Source: Chromobacterium haemolyticum (GTDB taxonomy: Bacteria > Pseudomonadota > Gammaproteobacteria > Burkholderiales > Chromobacteriaceae). Taken from it: DNA of 64,000 bases. The notes below the pieces were generated by a model. The model was given only the letters and a program-made list of their open reading frames with translations. It searched no databases and was not told where the DNA came from. Position numbers and translations under genes: made by a program. The stretch lies in the NCBI RefSeq assembly GCF_002081825.1, contig NZ_MUKU01000027.1, positions 1-64,000 on the forward strand, in the 5' to 3' direction. Shown piece after piece: positions 16,213 through 27,252 of this stretch (positions are counted from its first letter, which is position 1; every line of letters starts with the position of its first letter).

Positions 16213-17469
16213 TCAGGCGCGGATGTTGCCGGCCACCGCGCCCATGGCCGCGCTCTTGGATTGGCTGATGCTGTCCAAGGTGCGCAGCAGCTCCTGAATG
16301 AAGCTGTCGGATTTGCGGCTGCTTTCGCGGGTTTCCTCGGAGGCGGTATTGGCCACGCGGCTGGAAGCCTGGCTGATCTGCTGCTCGGACTGCTCCAGCG
16401 TGGAGGCGTAGCGACCGGAGCCGCCGGCGATATTGCTGGCCGCGGACGAGCTGTCCATGATCGCCTTACCGGTGGTTTGCTTGGCCTGAGCCTTGAGCTT
16501 GGTGTCGTCCATCGTTTGCTGCTCGATCTGGCTCTTCACCGGCAAGTCCTCGCTGGCGCTGCCCAAGGCGGTTTCATGCGGCTTGCCCAGGTTCTGGTTG
16601 CTGGACTTCAAACCGATCTTGTCGCCGGCCATGCCGTCCGCCACGCTGCCTGCGGCGTTGGACTGCGTGCCCGGCTCGCCCGCGCCCAGTTTGGCCGCGC
16701 CCGGCTGCGACTTCAGACCCACATGCTTCAGGCTGTCCGGCTCCGCGCCCAGCTTGACCGAGTTCTGACGGTTCAGCGTGGTCTGGATGTTGCGGCTCTC
16801 GTCGCCGGCCTTGGCCAGCTTGGGCGCGTTGTTCTTCAATGCGCCTCGCTCGGCGTTGATGCCGTTCAAGCTCTTCTTGGCGCCGACGCCGGTAATGGCC
16901 ATCTGGCCCACGCCCTGAGCGATGCTGCTGGACAGGTTGGCGATGCCTTCGCGCACCATGGAGGCGGCGGTGGCCTTGGTGGCGTCGAAGCTGACCAGCG
17001 ACAACTTGGTGCTCAAGGCGTTGTCGGCGGTGCGCAGCGCCGACATCAAGACAATGGCGGCCACCAGCAGCGCCACGCCGCTAGGCGCCATGCCGCTGAT
17101 GTCGAAGGATTTACCCTGTTCGGCCTGTTCCTTGACCTTGTCGTTCATCAGCTTGTTCACGCCGGATTCGACCTTCTGGTACAAGGCGCCCAGGTCCTGG
17201 ACAAATTCCGGATCCTTGGCTTTTTCGCTCAGATAGGCTTTCAGGCCGTCGGTCACCTGCTTGCTCACTTCGGCGGACGGCGGGCGCAGTTCCGGGCCGC
17301 TCATCACCTCAACCAGCGCCTTGCCGTCGCGGCCGGCGCTGTTCAGGATGGGCAGGATGTCCTTGATGTCCACCAGCGACTTGGCCGCCAGCGATTTATC
17401 GGCCGCGCCAGATTCCGCCGTAGCGGGGAAAAGAGTATGGACGGACGTGGTGTTGATAGTGTTCAGCAT
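16213..17469 (-). CDS. sipC: T3SS translocator SipC (CipC)
   Basis: A 418-residue translocator (SctB) in the IpaC/SipC family. It begins MLNTINTTSVHTLF, preceded by CAGGAGAAAATAGC. One hydrophobic segment near residues 140-165 (MAPSGVALLVAAIVLMSAL) would insert in the host membrane, and the Ser/Gln-rich C-terminal third matches the cytosolic effector part that bundles and nucleates actin in SipC. It lies 16 bp downstream of sipB and shares the chaperone SicA by homology. Confidence 0.9.
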   Translation of the reverse strand: MLNTINTTSVHTLFPATAESGAADKSLAAKSLVDIKDILPILNSAGRDGKALVEVMSGPELRPPSAEVSKQVTDGLKAYLSEKAKDPEFVQDLGALYQKVESGVNKLMNDKVKEQAEQGKSFDISGMAPSGVALLVAAIVLMSALRTADNALSTKLSLVSFDATKATAASMVREGIANLSSSIAQGVGQMAITGVGAKKSLNGINAERGALKNNAPKLAKAGDESRNIQTTLNRQNSVKLGAEPDSLKHVGLKSQPGAAKLGAGEPGTQSNAAGSVADGMAGDKIGLKSSNQNLGKPHETALGSASEDLPVKSQIEQQTMDDTKLKAQAKQTTGKAIMDSSSAASNIAGGSGRYASTLEQSEQQISQASSRVANTASEETRESSRKSDSFIQELLRTLDSISQSKSAAMGAVAGNIRA

Positions 17470-17485
17470 GCTATTTTCTCCTGAC

Positions 17486-19830
<2,345 letters not shown>

Positions 19831-20000
19831 ACCGACGGGGGGAAACATTCAGGAATCGCTCATGACGGGGGCGCATCGGATATCCGGGCTTGTTCAATAC
19901 GGTCCTGCCGGCTTTGGGACCGCAGCGGCCAGGGAAGAGGCTGGCTTAGCCAGGCGAGGGCCTGCTCACGGTCCCGCGTGTTTTGAGGACGTGAATGCGC

Positions 20001-21164
20001 TCAGCCCTCCTGACCATCCCGCTTATCCACAGAAGCGGGCGTGCCGGCGGATTTATCCACAACAGAGCCGGCGGCGCTCGCGCCCTTCCCCTGCTCCGCC
20101 TGCGGCGGCGGCTCCGGTGCTGGCTCAGACGCCTCCGCTCCGGCGTTTTCCACCTGCTCCAGCCACATCAGCAAGCGCAGCACTTCCTCCACCTCGTCCA
20201 GGCTGACCAGGGAATAGCGGCGATGGCTGGCGAAAATGCGCCGCGCCAGCGGAATGTCGCGCACCACCGGCACGCCCACCTTCTCCGCGTAGGCCCGCAC
20301 CGCCAGCGCGCGCTGATTGGTCTCCATCACCGAGATGAAGGGAATGGGCAGCAGCTCCGGCTTGAAATAGATGCCGACGGCGATATGGGTGGGGTTGGCC
20401 ACGATCAAGCGCGAGTTTTCGATGTCGGACTTCACCTGCTCGGACAGGATTTCCATATGCGCCTCGCGGCGGCGAGACTTGATCTCCGGATTGCCCTCCT
20501 GCTCCTTCATCTCGCGCTTGACCTCCTGCTTGTCCATCTTCATGTCTTTCATGAACAGGAAGTACTCGGCGATCGCATCCAGCACCAGCACCGCGACGAT
20601 GCAGCCCAGGCAGGTCAGCACCAGCGCCAGCAGCAGTTCGCGCCAGATCGCCGCCATGCCCATCGGGTCGCCGTTGAGCTGGGCGAACAGCAGCGCCTTG
20701 TGCTTGTGCCACAGCACCAGCACCGCCACCACGAAACTGGTCAAGTACAGCAGCGCCTTCACCGCCTCCTTCACCGTGCGCAGGCTGAACAGCTTCTTGA
20801 AGCCGTTGACCGGATTCAAGGCTTCCAGATTGAGCTTCAAGGCCTCGCTGGCCAGCACGAAGCCGCTTTGCAGCAGGGACGGCAAGGCGGAGGCGACGAT
20901 GCACAGCAGGAAGATGGGCAGCAGCAGCTTGATGCCCAGCCAGACCACCGCCTGGGCGTAGCCCTGCATATCCTGCTGGAAGCCGCCGGCGATCACCTGG
21001 CGGAAAGCGCCCATCAATTCCACCAGCGAGCCGAAGGACACCAGATAGGCGACGCCGCACAGGGTCAGGCAGGCCACCACCAGGTCGCGGCTCTTGAAGG
21101 ACTGGCCTTTCTTGGCCGCGTCCTGCAGGCGTTTGCGCGTCGGTTGTTCAGTCTTGTTCGACAT
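20001..21164 (-). CDS. spaS: T3SS export switch protein SpaS
   Basis: A 387-residue SctU/YscU/FlhB-family protein. Four membrane segments lie in about residues 28-200 and the cytoplasmic domain contains the autocleavage site N257-P-T-H, needed to switch substrate class from needle to translocators. After the conserved part, the last about 50 residues are Pro/Glu-rich (PAPEPPPQAEQGKG). The gene abuts spaR (one base between stop and start). Confidence 0.95.
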   Translation of the reverse strand: MSNKTEQPTRKRLQDAAKKGQSFKSRDLVVACLTLCGVAYLVSFGSLVELMGAFRQVIAGGFQQDMQGYAQAVVWLGIKLLLPIFLLCIVASALPSLLQSGFVLASEALKLNLEALNPVNGFKKLFSLRTVKEAVKALLYLTSFVVAVLVLWHKHKALLFAQLNGDPMGMAAIWRELLLALVLTCLGCIVAVLVLDAIAEYFLFMKDMKMDKQEVKREMKEQEGNPEIKSRRREAHMEILSEQVKSDIENSRLIVANPTHIAVGIYFKPELLPIPFISVMETNQRALAVRAYAEKVGVPVVRDIPLARRIFASHRRYSLVSLDEVEEVLRLLMWLEQVENAGAEASEPAPEPPPQAEQGKGASAAGSVVDKSAGTPASVDKRDGQEG

Positions 21165-21165
21165 C

Positions 21166-21942
21166 TCAAGGCACCGGCGCGCTCAGCCAGCCGGGCAATG
21201 CCTGCGGCGGGAAGGCCAGCCGCATCACCGTGTCGGGCAATACCGGGCCGAAATACATCAACATGATCAGCAGCGCCGCCGCGCTCTTCACCGTCAGCGA
21301 CACCGCGAAGGCGTTCATCTGCGGCGCGAAGCGCGACAGCAGGCCCAGCACCACCTCGGACAGCAGCAAGGCCGCCACCACCGGGCTGGCCAGCACCACC
21401 GCCTTGCTGATCACCTGATTGAGCAGGCTCAGCGTCGGCTGCAGCGCCGGCGTGCAAACGCCAAGCGGGTCGCACAGCTGATAGCTCTGACGGAACAAGT
21501 CCAGCATCAGGCTCATGCCGCCGCCTTGCAGATAAACCGCGGCGGCGAACAGATTGAACATATTGGCCAATTCCGAAGTGTCCACCCCGTTGGCCGGGTC
21601 TATGCTGCTGCTCAAGGTGGCGCCGCGCTGGTTGTCTATGATGCTGCCCAGTGCGTGGAACACCCAGAACGGCCAGGCCAGCAGGCAGCCCAGCAGCAGG
21701 CCCACCGCGGCCTCGCGCGCGATCATCGCGAGGAAGGGCAGCGCCTGAAAGACCGGCAGCGCCTCCACCGGATGCGGCCACAGCCCCAGCGCCACCAGCA
21801 TGGTGGCCGAGGTGCGCACCACGCCGCTGAGCACATTGCTGTTCAGGAAAGGCAGGATGAAAAACACCGGCGCCACGCGGGCGAAACCGAGCGCGGCCGA
21901 GGCCACCCAGCCGTGGATTTCGAAGAACAGGCCAAACTGCAT
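21166..21942 (-). CDS. spaR: T3SS export gate protein SpaR
   Basis: A 258-residue SctT/FliR-family membrane protein with about six hydrophobic helices ('VAPVFFILPFLNSNVLSGVVRTSATMLVALG', 'VVAALLLSEVVLGLLSRFAPQ', 'AAALLIMLMYFGPVLP'). It forms the export gate with SpaP and SpaQ. The start at 21942 (MQFGLFFEIH) fits the family length; the longer frame would overlap spaQ. Confidence 0.93.
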   Translation of the reverse strand: MQFGLFFEIHGWVASAALGFARVAPVFFILPFLNSNVLSGVVRTSATMLVALGLWPHPVEALPVFQALPFLAMIAREAAVGLLLGCLLAWPFWVFHALGSIIDNQRGATLSSSIDPANGVDTSELANMFNLFAAAVYLQGGGMSLMLDLFRQSYQLCDPLGVCTPALQPTLSLLNQVISKAVVLASPVVAALLLSEVVLGLLSRFAPQMNAFAVSLTVKSAAALLIMLMYFGPVLPDTVMRLAFPPQALPGWLSAPVP

Positions 21943-21947
21943 CCGCC

Positions 21948-22208
21948 TCAGCCCCTGGCCAGCGCCATGCGCATCACCTCCCGGCCAAAGCCGAGCAGGG
22001 TTTCGCCGTACCAGCCGGACAGCAGGAACAGACACAGGCTGACGCCGAACAATTTGATGCCGAAGGGCAGCGTCTGTTCCTGCAACTGGGTCACGGTCTG
22101 GAACAGGCCCACCAGCAGGCCGATGGCGGTAGCGACGATGATGGGCCAGGCCGACATCAGCAGCACCAGGTACAGCGCCTTGTTGCCGGCGAACACCAGA
22201 TCATTCAT
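21948..22208 (-). CDS. spaQ: T3SS export gate protein SpaQ
   Basis: An 86-residue SctS/FliQ-family protein with two membrane helices ('[27 protein letters not shown]' and '[14 protein letters not shown]') around the conserved '[17 protein letters not shown]' loop. The length equals that of Salmonella SpaQ. It starts at 22208. Unusually it is separated from spaP by a 317-bp spacer filled with two repeats. Confidence 0.95.
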   Translation of the reverse strand: MNDLVFAGNKALYLVLLMSAWPIIVATAIGLLVGLFQTVTQLQEQTLPFGIKLFGVSLCLFLLSGWYGETLLGFGREVMRMALARG

Positions 22209-22298
22209 AGCAAAACTCCAAAATTGAGGCGGGCGGCATGGACAGCGCGGCACTCCGCCCGCGCCATTAAAGCCATTCAGCTCTCCAAGACTCGGGAA

Positions 22299-22391
22299 GC
22301 AAAACCGAGCGCAGCGGCCGAGACAAGGCGCGTCAACGCAGGCAGTACCCGTCGTACGACAAGGAGGCGCAACGCAGCATCGGCGGTTTTT
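22299..22391. repeat. Dispersed repeat between spaP and spaQ, copy 1
   Basis: About 93 bp beginning GCAAAACCGAGCGCAGCGGC and ending with GGAGGCGCAACGCAGCATCGGCGGTTTTT. It is a direct copy of the element at 22421-22525, roughly 80-85% identical by eye. Confidence 0.85.
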
Positions 22392-22420
22392 CATTCATAC
22401 AATCACCAGGTCTAGGTAAT

Positions 22421-22525
22421 GGGCGGCAAAACCGCGCGCAGCGGCCAAGGCAAGGCGCGCCGACGCAGACAGTGCATCTAGCACGGCAAGGAGGCGCAAC
22501 GCAGCATTGGCGGTTTTGCCGCCCA
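22421..22525. repeat. Dispersed repeat between spaP and spaQ, copy 2
   Basis: Ends GGGCGGCAAAACC (22421-22433) and GGTTTTGCCGCCC (22512-22524) are perfect inverted repeats, so the whole unit could fold. It abuts the spaP stop codon at 22526-22528. The bases just left of it (22404-22419) resemble the last codons of spaP. Confidence 0.85.
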
Positions 22526-23185
22526 TTACGTCGCCAGGTCCAGGTACTGCAACACCAAGCCCTTCGACAACAAAGTCCAGCCATCCAGCGCCACGAACAG
22601 CACCAACTTGATCGGCACCGAAATCGTCACCGGGCTCATCATCATCATCCCCAGCGCCAGCAAGATGCTGGAGATCACCAAATCCACCACCACGAAGGGC
22701 AGGTAGAGATAAAAGCCGATCTTGAACGCGCTCTTGATCTCGCTGAGCGCGTAGGCCGGCAGCAAGGCGAAAATGGACGGCTGTTCGTCCTCGGCCGCAT
22801 TGCCGGTTTCGCGTTCGGTGCGCTGTGCCTGGGCTTTTTCAAAGAAGCTCACCAGTTCCGGATCGGAATACTTCTGCAAATAGCCGCGATAGCCGTCCAG
22901 GCCGTTCTCGACGAAGTTGCTCACCGACTCCACGCTGTTGAAGCTGACCTGCTCTTCCTGGTAATGGCTGTAGGCCTGCTGCGCGATCGGCAGCATCACG
23001 AACATCGACAGCATCAGCGCGATGCCGTTGAGCGTCATATTGGACGGCACCTGCTGCAAACCCAATGCGTTGCGCACCATCACAAACACGATGGAGAACT
23101 TGATGAAGCAAGTGCCGGAAGCGATCAGAAAAGGCAGCAGCGTGGCGAAAGCCAGCAGCGCGATCAGCGAAATATCATTCGACAT
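22526..23185 (-). CDS. spaP: T3SS export gate protein SpaP
   Basis: A 219-residue SctR/FliP-family membrane protein. The N-terminal helix 'LIALLAFATLLPFLIASGTCF', the conserved 'FVMVRNALGLQQVPSNMTLNGIALMLS' and the C-terminal 'SKGLVLQYLDLA' match the family closely. It forms the pentameric core of the export gate with SpaQ and SpaR. It overlaps spaO by 11 bp. Downstream it is followed by two repeats rather than directly by spaQ. Confidence 0.95.
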   Translation of the reverse strand: MSNDISLIALLAFATLLPFLIASGTCFIKFSIVFVMVRNALGLQQVPSNMTLNGIALMLSMFVMLPIAQQAYSHYQEEQVSFNSVESVSNFVENGLDGYRGYLQKYSDPELVSFFEKAQAQRTERETGNAAEDEQPSIFALLPAYALSEIKSAFKIGFYLYLPFVVVDLVISSILLALGMMMMSPVTISVPIKLVLFVALDGWTLLSKGLVLQYLDLAT

Positions 23186-24068
23186 CGGCGGCTCCGCCCA
23201 GCCACTCCGTCACTTCCACCCCCAGATGACCGGCCAGCTGCACCAGCTCCCCGCGTCCCAGCAGCGCGCCGTTGGCGCGCACTTCCACCCGCCGCTCAAC
23301 ATCGGCCGGCAGGTTCAACAGCCGGCCACGACACAAGTCCTGCAACTCCGTCAGCGTCACCCGTCCGCGATGCAGCACGAACTCCAGTTCCACCGGCAGC
23401 TGCCCCATGTCTTGCGCCGGCGCTTCCTGCTCCGTCGCCTGTTGCGATTCATCCCACTCCATGACGATTCCTTCCTCGTACGATTGATAAGTGCCCAGCG
23501 CGCGGTCGTGGCAGCGCACCGCCGCCGTCGGCTCGCGGATCAGCAGCACGTCTCCGCGCGCCACTCCTCGCAGCAGACCCAGGCTGAGGCGGCTGTCGCC
23601 GATGACGAAGCGCAGCGGCCAACTCAGCAACGGCGCCGGGTCCAGCGCGTCTCCCGCCTCGAATTCCGGCGCGCGCTCCAGCCACAGCGGCCCCTCCGCG
23701 CACATCACCCGCAGCAGCGCTTGACGCGGCAAAGCGTCGCCCGGCCCCGCTTCGCCCAGGCTCAAGCGCTGATAGGCCAGCTCCGGCATCGGCGGCGTCA
23801 ACGGCCGTTCCGCCGCCGCCAGCCATTGCGCCGCCTGCGCCTCCACGCCGGCGGACAGCGCCAACCGCGCCAGTTCCGGCGCGGCGCTCTCCAACCAGGC
23901 GCGCGGTTGCAGCCAGCCCCGCCAGCGCTGTTCCGCGTCGGCCACCGACAACCACAGGCCGTCGCGCGGCGGCGTTTCCAGCGTCGCGTCCCAACCCTGG
24001 CGCCGCCAAGCCGCGGCGGCGCGCTGCAAAGCGCGCTCTCGCGCGTCGATTTGTCTGAGCGCCAGCAT
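23175..24068 (-). CDS. spaO: T3SS sorting platform protein SpaO
   Basis: A 297-residue SctQ protein (Salmonella SpaO is 303). The C-terminal SpoA/FliN-like domain (about 225-292, 'LPVELEFVLHRGRVTLTELQDL' and 'ADVERRVEVRANGALLGRGELVQL') is clear. SpaO makes the pods of the cytoplasmic sorting platform with OrgA and OrgB. An internal translation start producing the free C-terminal part is known in Salmonella; an in-frame ATG before 'GQLPVELEF' (MGQLPVEL) could do the same here. It overlaps the invJ stop and the spaP start. Confidence 0.9.
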   Translation of the reverse strand: MLALRQIDARERALQRAAAAWRRQGWDATLETPPRDGLWLSVADAEQRWRGWLQPRAWLESAAPELARLALSAGVEAQAAQWLAAAERPLTPPMPELAYQRLSLGEAGPGDALPRQALLRVMCAEGPLWLERAPEFEAGDALDPAPLLSWPLRFVIGDSRLSLGLLRGVARGDVLLIREPTAAVRCHDRALGTYQSYEEGIVMEWDESQQATEQEAPAQDMGQLPVELEFVLHRGRVTLTELQDLCRGRLLNLPADVERRVEVRANGALLGRGELVQLAGHLGVEVTEWLGGAADVE

Positions 24069-25120
24069 CAGGCGTCCTCCTCCTCATCCCGCTGCGGCTG
24101 CTGCCGGCCCTGCTCGCGGCCGTCGTCGCGGGCCATCTGCCATTGCTGCGGGTTGCCGGACTGCCATTGCTCGCCCAAACGCTGTTGCACCAGGCTGTCC
24201 GACGGCTGCAGGCTGAGCACGCCGCCGGGCTGGCTTTGCACGTTCACCGTGTGCTCGCCGCCCCAGCGCTGGAAGCGGTAGGTCAGGCCCGGCTGGGCCG
24301 GTTCCGGCGCGCTGGTCGCGGACAAAGTCGTTTGGGCCTGAGCCTGGGCCGGGTCTTGGCGCGGCCGCGCCGGCGGCGCGGTGTCGCGCGGCGGCGTCGC
24401 CGGCGCGGACGCTTGGGCCTGCTGCGGCGCAACCGCCGCTGCGGCGGCCGGCGCGGTCTCGTTCTTGCGCGCCTCGCCGCCTTCGCGCGCGACGGCCGGC
24501 GTCGACGCGGAAGCCGGCGCGGCGGTGTCCACTTTCGCCCTTCCATGCGGTGTCGATGTGGCAAGCGGCATCGCGATAGACGCTTCGGCGCTCGCGGCGG
24601 CCCCTGGAAGCGCAGTCTCGCCCTTGCCCGGCGTGTGCTCGGCTTTGTGCTGCGCGGCAGACATCGACGATACCGGCTTGAGCTTGGCCTCGGCCGCCGG
24701 CGCCAGGCTGGCCGCGTGCTTAGCCGCCAGCGCGGCTGCGGCGGCATGCAGACCCTGCGGTCCGACGACGGTCTTGCCGCGTGCGGCGGCTGCCGAACGT
24801 TCTCCGTCGCCCAAAGGCGTCTGCCCCCGCTTGCCCGGCGCCGACAAAGCGGCTTCCGCCGCATGGCGGCCGCCGGCGTTCAACCGCGCCGCGTTCCAGT
24901 GCGGCGGCAGCGGCGGCTGCCACAGCGCTCCTGCCGGCAGACGGGAGCGGTCTTGCTCGCGTTCGCCGGCCACGTCCTCGCCGTCGCGGTCCGGATCGGC
25001 GGCGTCTCTCCGCTGTCTTTGGGCTTCGCGGGCAAAGGCCTCGGCGGCGCCGTCCGCGTCGGCCGCGGTTGCCGGCCGGGTATCCGCGCTCGGCGCGGGA
25101 ATGGGCGTCATCGCGTCCAT
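24068..25120 (-). CDS. invJ: T3SS needle-length regulator InvJ/SpaN
   Basis: A 350-residue, Ala/Pro-rich, low-complexity protein between invI and spaO, the position of invJ/spaN (SctP, needle ruler). Most of it is disordered; the conserved part is the C-terminal T3S4-type domain (about 275-330, 'LTYRFQRWGGEHTVNVQ'), which contacts SpaS. The start at 25120 ([10 protein letters not shown]) has GAGAGGA upstream and overlaps the end of invI by 13 bp. Salmonella InvJ is 336 residues. Confidence 0.85.
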   Translation of the reverse strand: MDAMTPIPAPSADTRPATAADADGAAEAFAREAQRQRRDAADPDRDGEDVAGEREQDRSRLPAGALWQPPLPPHWNAARLNAGGRHAAEAALSAPGKRGQTPLGDGERSAAAARGKTVVGPQGLHAAAAALAAKHAASLAPAAEAKLKPVSSMSAAQHKAEHTPGKGETALPGAAASAEASIAMPLATSTPHGRAKVDTAAPASASTPAVAREGGEARKNETAPAAAAAVAPQQAQASAPATPPRDTAPPARPRQDPAQAQAQTTLSATSAPEPAQPGLTYRFQRWGGEHTVNVQSQPGGVLSLQPSDSLVQQRLGEQWQSGNPQQWQMARDDGREQGRQQPQRDEEEDA

Positions 25121-25560
25121 ATCGTCCTCTCTTCCTGCTCGGCCTCGTCCAGCCGCAAACGCCGCATGCGTTCCTGACGGCGCTGCAACTTGGCCCAGCG
25201 TTGATACTTGTCTTCCTTGCGCAGCCATTGCCGGCGCAAGACCTGTTGTTCCTCGCGCCGGCCGGCCAGGCCTTGGCGCTGTTCTTCCAGCTGTCCGCTT
25301 TGCAGGTCCAGGTTTTGCAACTGGCGTCGCAGCACCGCCTGCTTGCGCTGCAGCGCGAACAGCTGGCCGCGGCTCATCGCCCCGGCCGGCCGTTGCGCCA
25401 GCAGCAATTGGCGCAGGCCCTGGCCCTGCGAGGCCAAGGCCTCTTGCTCCGCCGCCAGCGCGCCGTCCTGGCGCGCCAACTGAGCCAGCTCGGCCTCGCA
25501 ACGCGATTGCGCCGCCTGACAACGGCGCAGCAGCGCGCCCAGCTTAGGCAACAAGCTCAT
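25108..25560 (-). CDS. invI: T3SS ATPase stalk protein InvI/SpaM
   Basis: A 150-residue, almost wholly coiled-coil, Gln/Arg/Leu-rich protein, the SctO/FliJ-like stalk that links the InvC ATPase to InvA. It has the family length and sits between the ATPase and the needle ruler. The gene overlaps invC by 17 bp and invJ by 13 bp. Identification rests on context and coiled-coil character. Confidence 0.85.
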   Translation of the reverse strand: MSLLPKLGALLRRCQAAQSRCEAELAQLARQDGALAAEQEALASQGQGLRQLLLAQRPAGAMSRGQLFALQRKQAVLRRQLQNLDLQSGQLEEQRQGLAGRREEQQVLRRQWLRKEDKYQRWAKLQRRQERMRRLRLDEAEQEERTIWTR

Positions 25561-26833
25561 GCAAGCTGCGCAGGGTGTCGGCGAACCCCGCGCCCTCGTC
25601 CACCGGCTGGCGCAGCCAGCGGCGCAGCGCGTCGCGCGCGTTCATCGCGCGGTCGTTGTCCGCGTTCTCGCCCGGGCGGTATTCGCCCAGGTCGATAAAG
25701 ACTTGCAGCTCCTCCAGCCGCGCCATCAAGGCGCGCAGCGCCGAGGCCGCCTGTAGATGGCCGCCGTCGCACACCTGGCCGGCCACGCGGCTGGCGCTCT
25801 TGAGCACATCGATGGCCGGGTAATGGCCCTGGCCGGCCAGCTTGCGGCTCAAATAGATGTGGCCGTCCAGAATGGAGCGGATCTCGTCCGCCATCGGGTC
25901 CGGCTCGTCGTCGCTTTCCAGCAGCACGGTGTAGAAGGCGGTAATGCTGCCGCCGCGGGTGGCGCCGGGGCGCTCCAGCAGCCGCGGCAGGCTGTCGAAC
26001 ACCGAGGCAGGGTAGCCGCGACGCGCCGGTGGTTCTCCGGCGGCCAGCGCCACGTCGCGCAGCGCGCGGGCGTAGCGGGTCATGGAGTCGACGAAGAGCA
26101 CCACTTTCTTGCCCTGATCGCGGAAGTATTCGGCCACCGTGGTGGCCAGCAGCGCCGCGTTGCAGCGGTCCACCGAGGAGAAGTCCGAGGTGGCGAACAC
26201 CAGCGCGCAGCGCTCGCGCTTGGGCGAGGCGCGCAGCGATTCGGCGAACTCGGTCACTTCGCGGCCGCGCTCGCCGATCAGGCCGATGACGAAGACGTCG
26301 GCGTCGCTCTGCTCGATCAGCATGTGCATCAACATGGTCTTGCCGCAGCCGGCGGAGGCGAAGATGCCGACGCGCTGGCCCACGCCGCAGGTCAGCAGGC
26401 CGTCGATGGCGCGCACGCCGGTGGCCAGCGGCTCGCGTATGCCCACGCGCCGAGAGTACGGCGGCGGGTCGGCGTCGATGCCGCGCTCCTCGCCGCCCAC
26501 TCCGGCCTCGGGCGCGAAGCGCTCGACGATGCGGCCGGTGGGGTCCAGCACCGCGCCCAGCGCGGACTCGCCAATCCAGGCGGCCAAGGCGCGGCCGGTG
26601 GGCTGCAACACTGCCTCGCGCGACAGGCCGCGCGCGTTGCCGATCAGGCTGAGCACCGCGCGCGGGCCTTGAAAGCCCACCACCTGGGCGCGGGCCACCA
26701 CGTCGCGGTCCTGCCAGCTGCGGCGGATGTCGCACAGTTCGCCTATCGCCACCTCGGGCAGCGCGGCTTCCAGAATGGGGCCGGACAGGCGTTGCGGATA
26801 CGCCAGCCGGCGCAGCAGGCGCGGCGCTTTCAT
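25544..26833 (-). CDS. invC: T3SS ATPase InvC/SpaL
   Basis: A 429-residue SctN/FliI-family ATPase. Walker A is at residues 156-166 ([11 protein letters not shown]), Walker B at about '[16 protein letters not shown]', and the family block '[22 protein letters not shown]' follows. It strips chaperones and unfolds substrates at the base of the export gate. It overlaps invB by four bases and invI by 17. Confidence 0.96.
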   Translation of the reverse strand: MKAPRLLRRLAYPQRLSGPILEAALPEVAIGELCDIRRSWQDRDVVARAQVVGFQGPRAVLSLIGNARGLSREAVLQPTGRALAAWIGESALGAVLDPTGRIVERFAPEAGVGGEERGIDADPPPYSRRVGIREPLATGVRAIDGLLTCGVGQRVGIFASAGCGKTMLMHMLIEQSDADVFVIGLIGERGREVTEFAESLRASPKRERCALVFATSDFSSVDRCNAALLATTVAEYFRDQGKKVVLFVDSMTRYARALRDVALAAGEPPARRGYPASVFDSLPRLLERPGATRGGSITAFYTVLLESDDEPDPMADEIRSILDGHIYLSRKLAGQGHYPAIDVLKSASRVAGQVCDGGHLQAASALRALMARLEELQVFIDLGEYRPGENADNDRAMNARDALRRWLRQPVDEGAGFADTLRSLHELVA

Positions 26834-27237
26834 CGCAGCAGCGACTCGCTGAAGCGCTCCAGCGCGTCGAAGAAGCCGTTCAGCGCCTCGGAGAAGCGCT
26901 TGCCGTCGGCCAGATAATCCGGGTGCGCCATCGCCTTCAGTTCCAGATAGCCCTCATTGGTGGCCAGTTGCAGTTGGCCGCCGCGGGCGAAATGGCAGCC
27001 CTGCATCAGGTCCTGCAAGAGCTGGGCGGCGCGCTGGGCCAGCACCGCCTCGTTGTGCTCGCCCAACCGCGACCACAACCACACCTCGCCATCCTGAGCG
27101 CTGACGTGAATGCTGGGCAGATCGTGCAAGTCCAGCGCGATGGTGGAATGGCTGTCCAGTTCGCCCAGCAGGGCGGGATCGCAGCCGCTTTCTTCCAAGG
27201 CGGAGCGGACCAATTGGGCGATATCCATGGCGAACAT
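26830..27237 (-). CDS. invB: T3SS chaperone InvB/SpaK
   Basis: A 135-residue class IB chaperone (InvB/Spa15 family) between invA and invC, as in SPI-1. It starts [20 protein letters not shown] and includes '[30 protein letters not shown]', the usual beta-strand core. InvB serves several effectors, including SipA in Salmonella, so it is the best candidate chaperone for the large SipA homologue here. AAGGA precedes the start. Confidence 0.9.
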   Translation of the reverse strand: MFAMDIAQLVRSALEESGCDPALLGELDSHSTIALDLHDLPSIHVSAQDGEVWLWSRLGEHNEAVLAQRAAQLLQDLMQGCHFARGGQLQLATNEGYLELKAMAHPDYLADGKRFSEALNGFFDALERFSESLLR

Positions 27238-27252
27238 AGGCGGAATCCTTTT

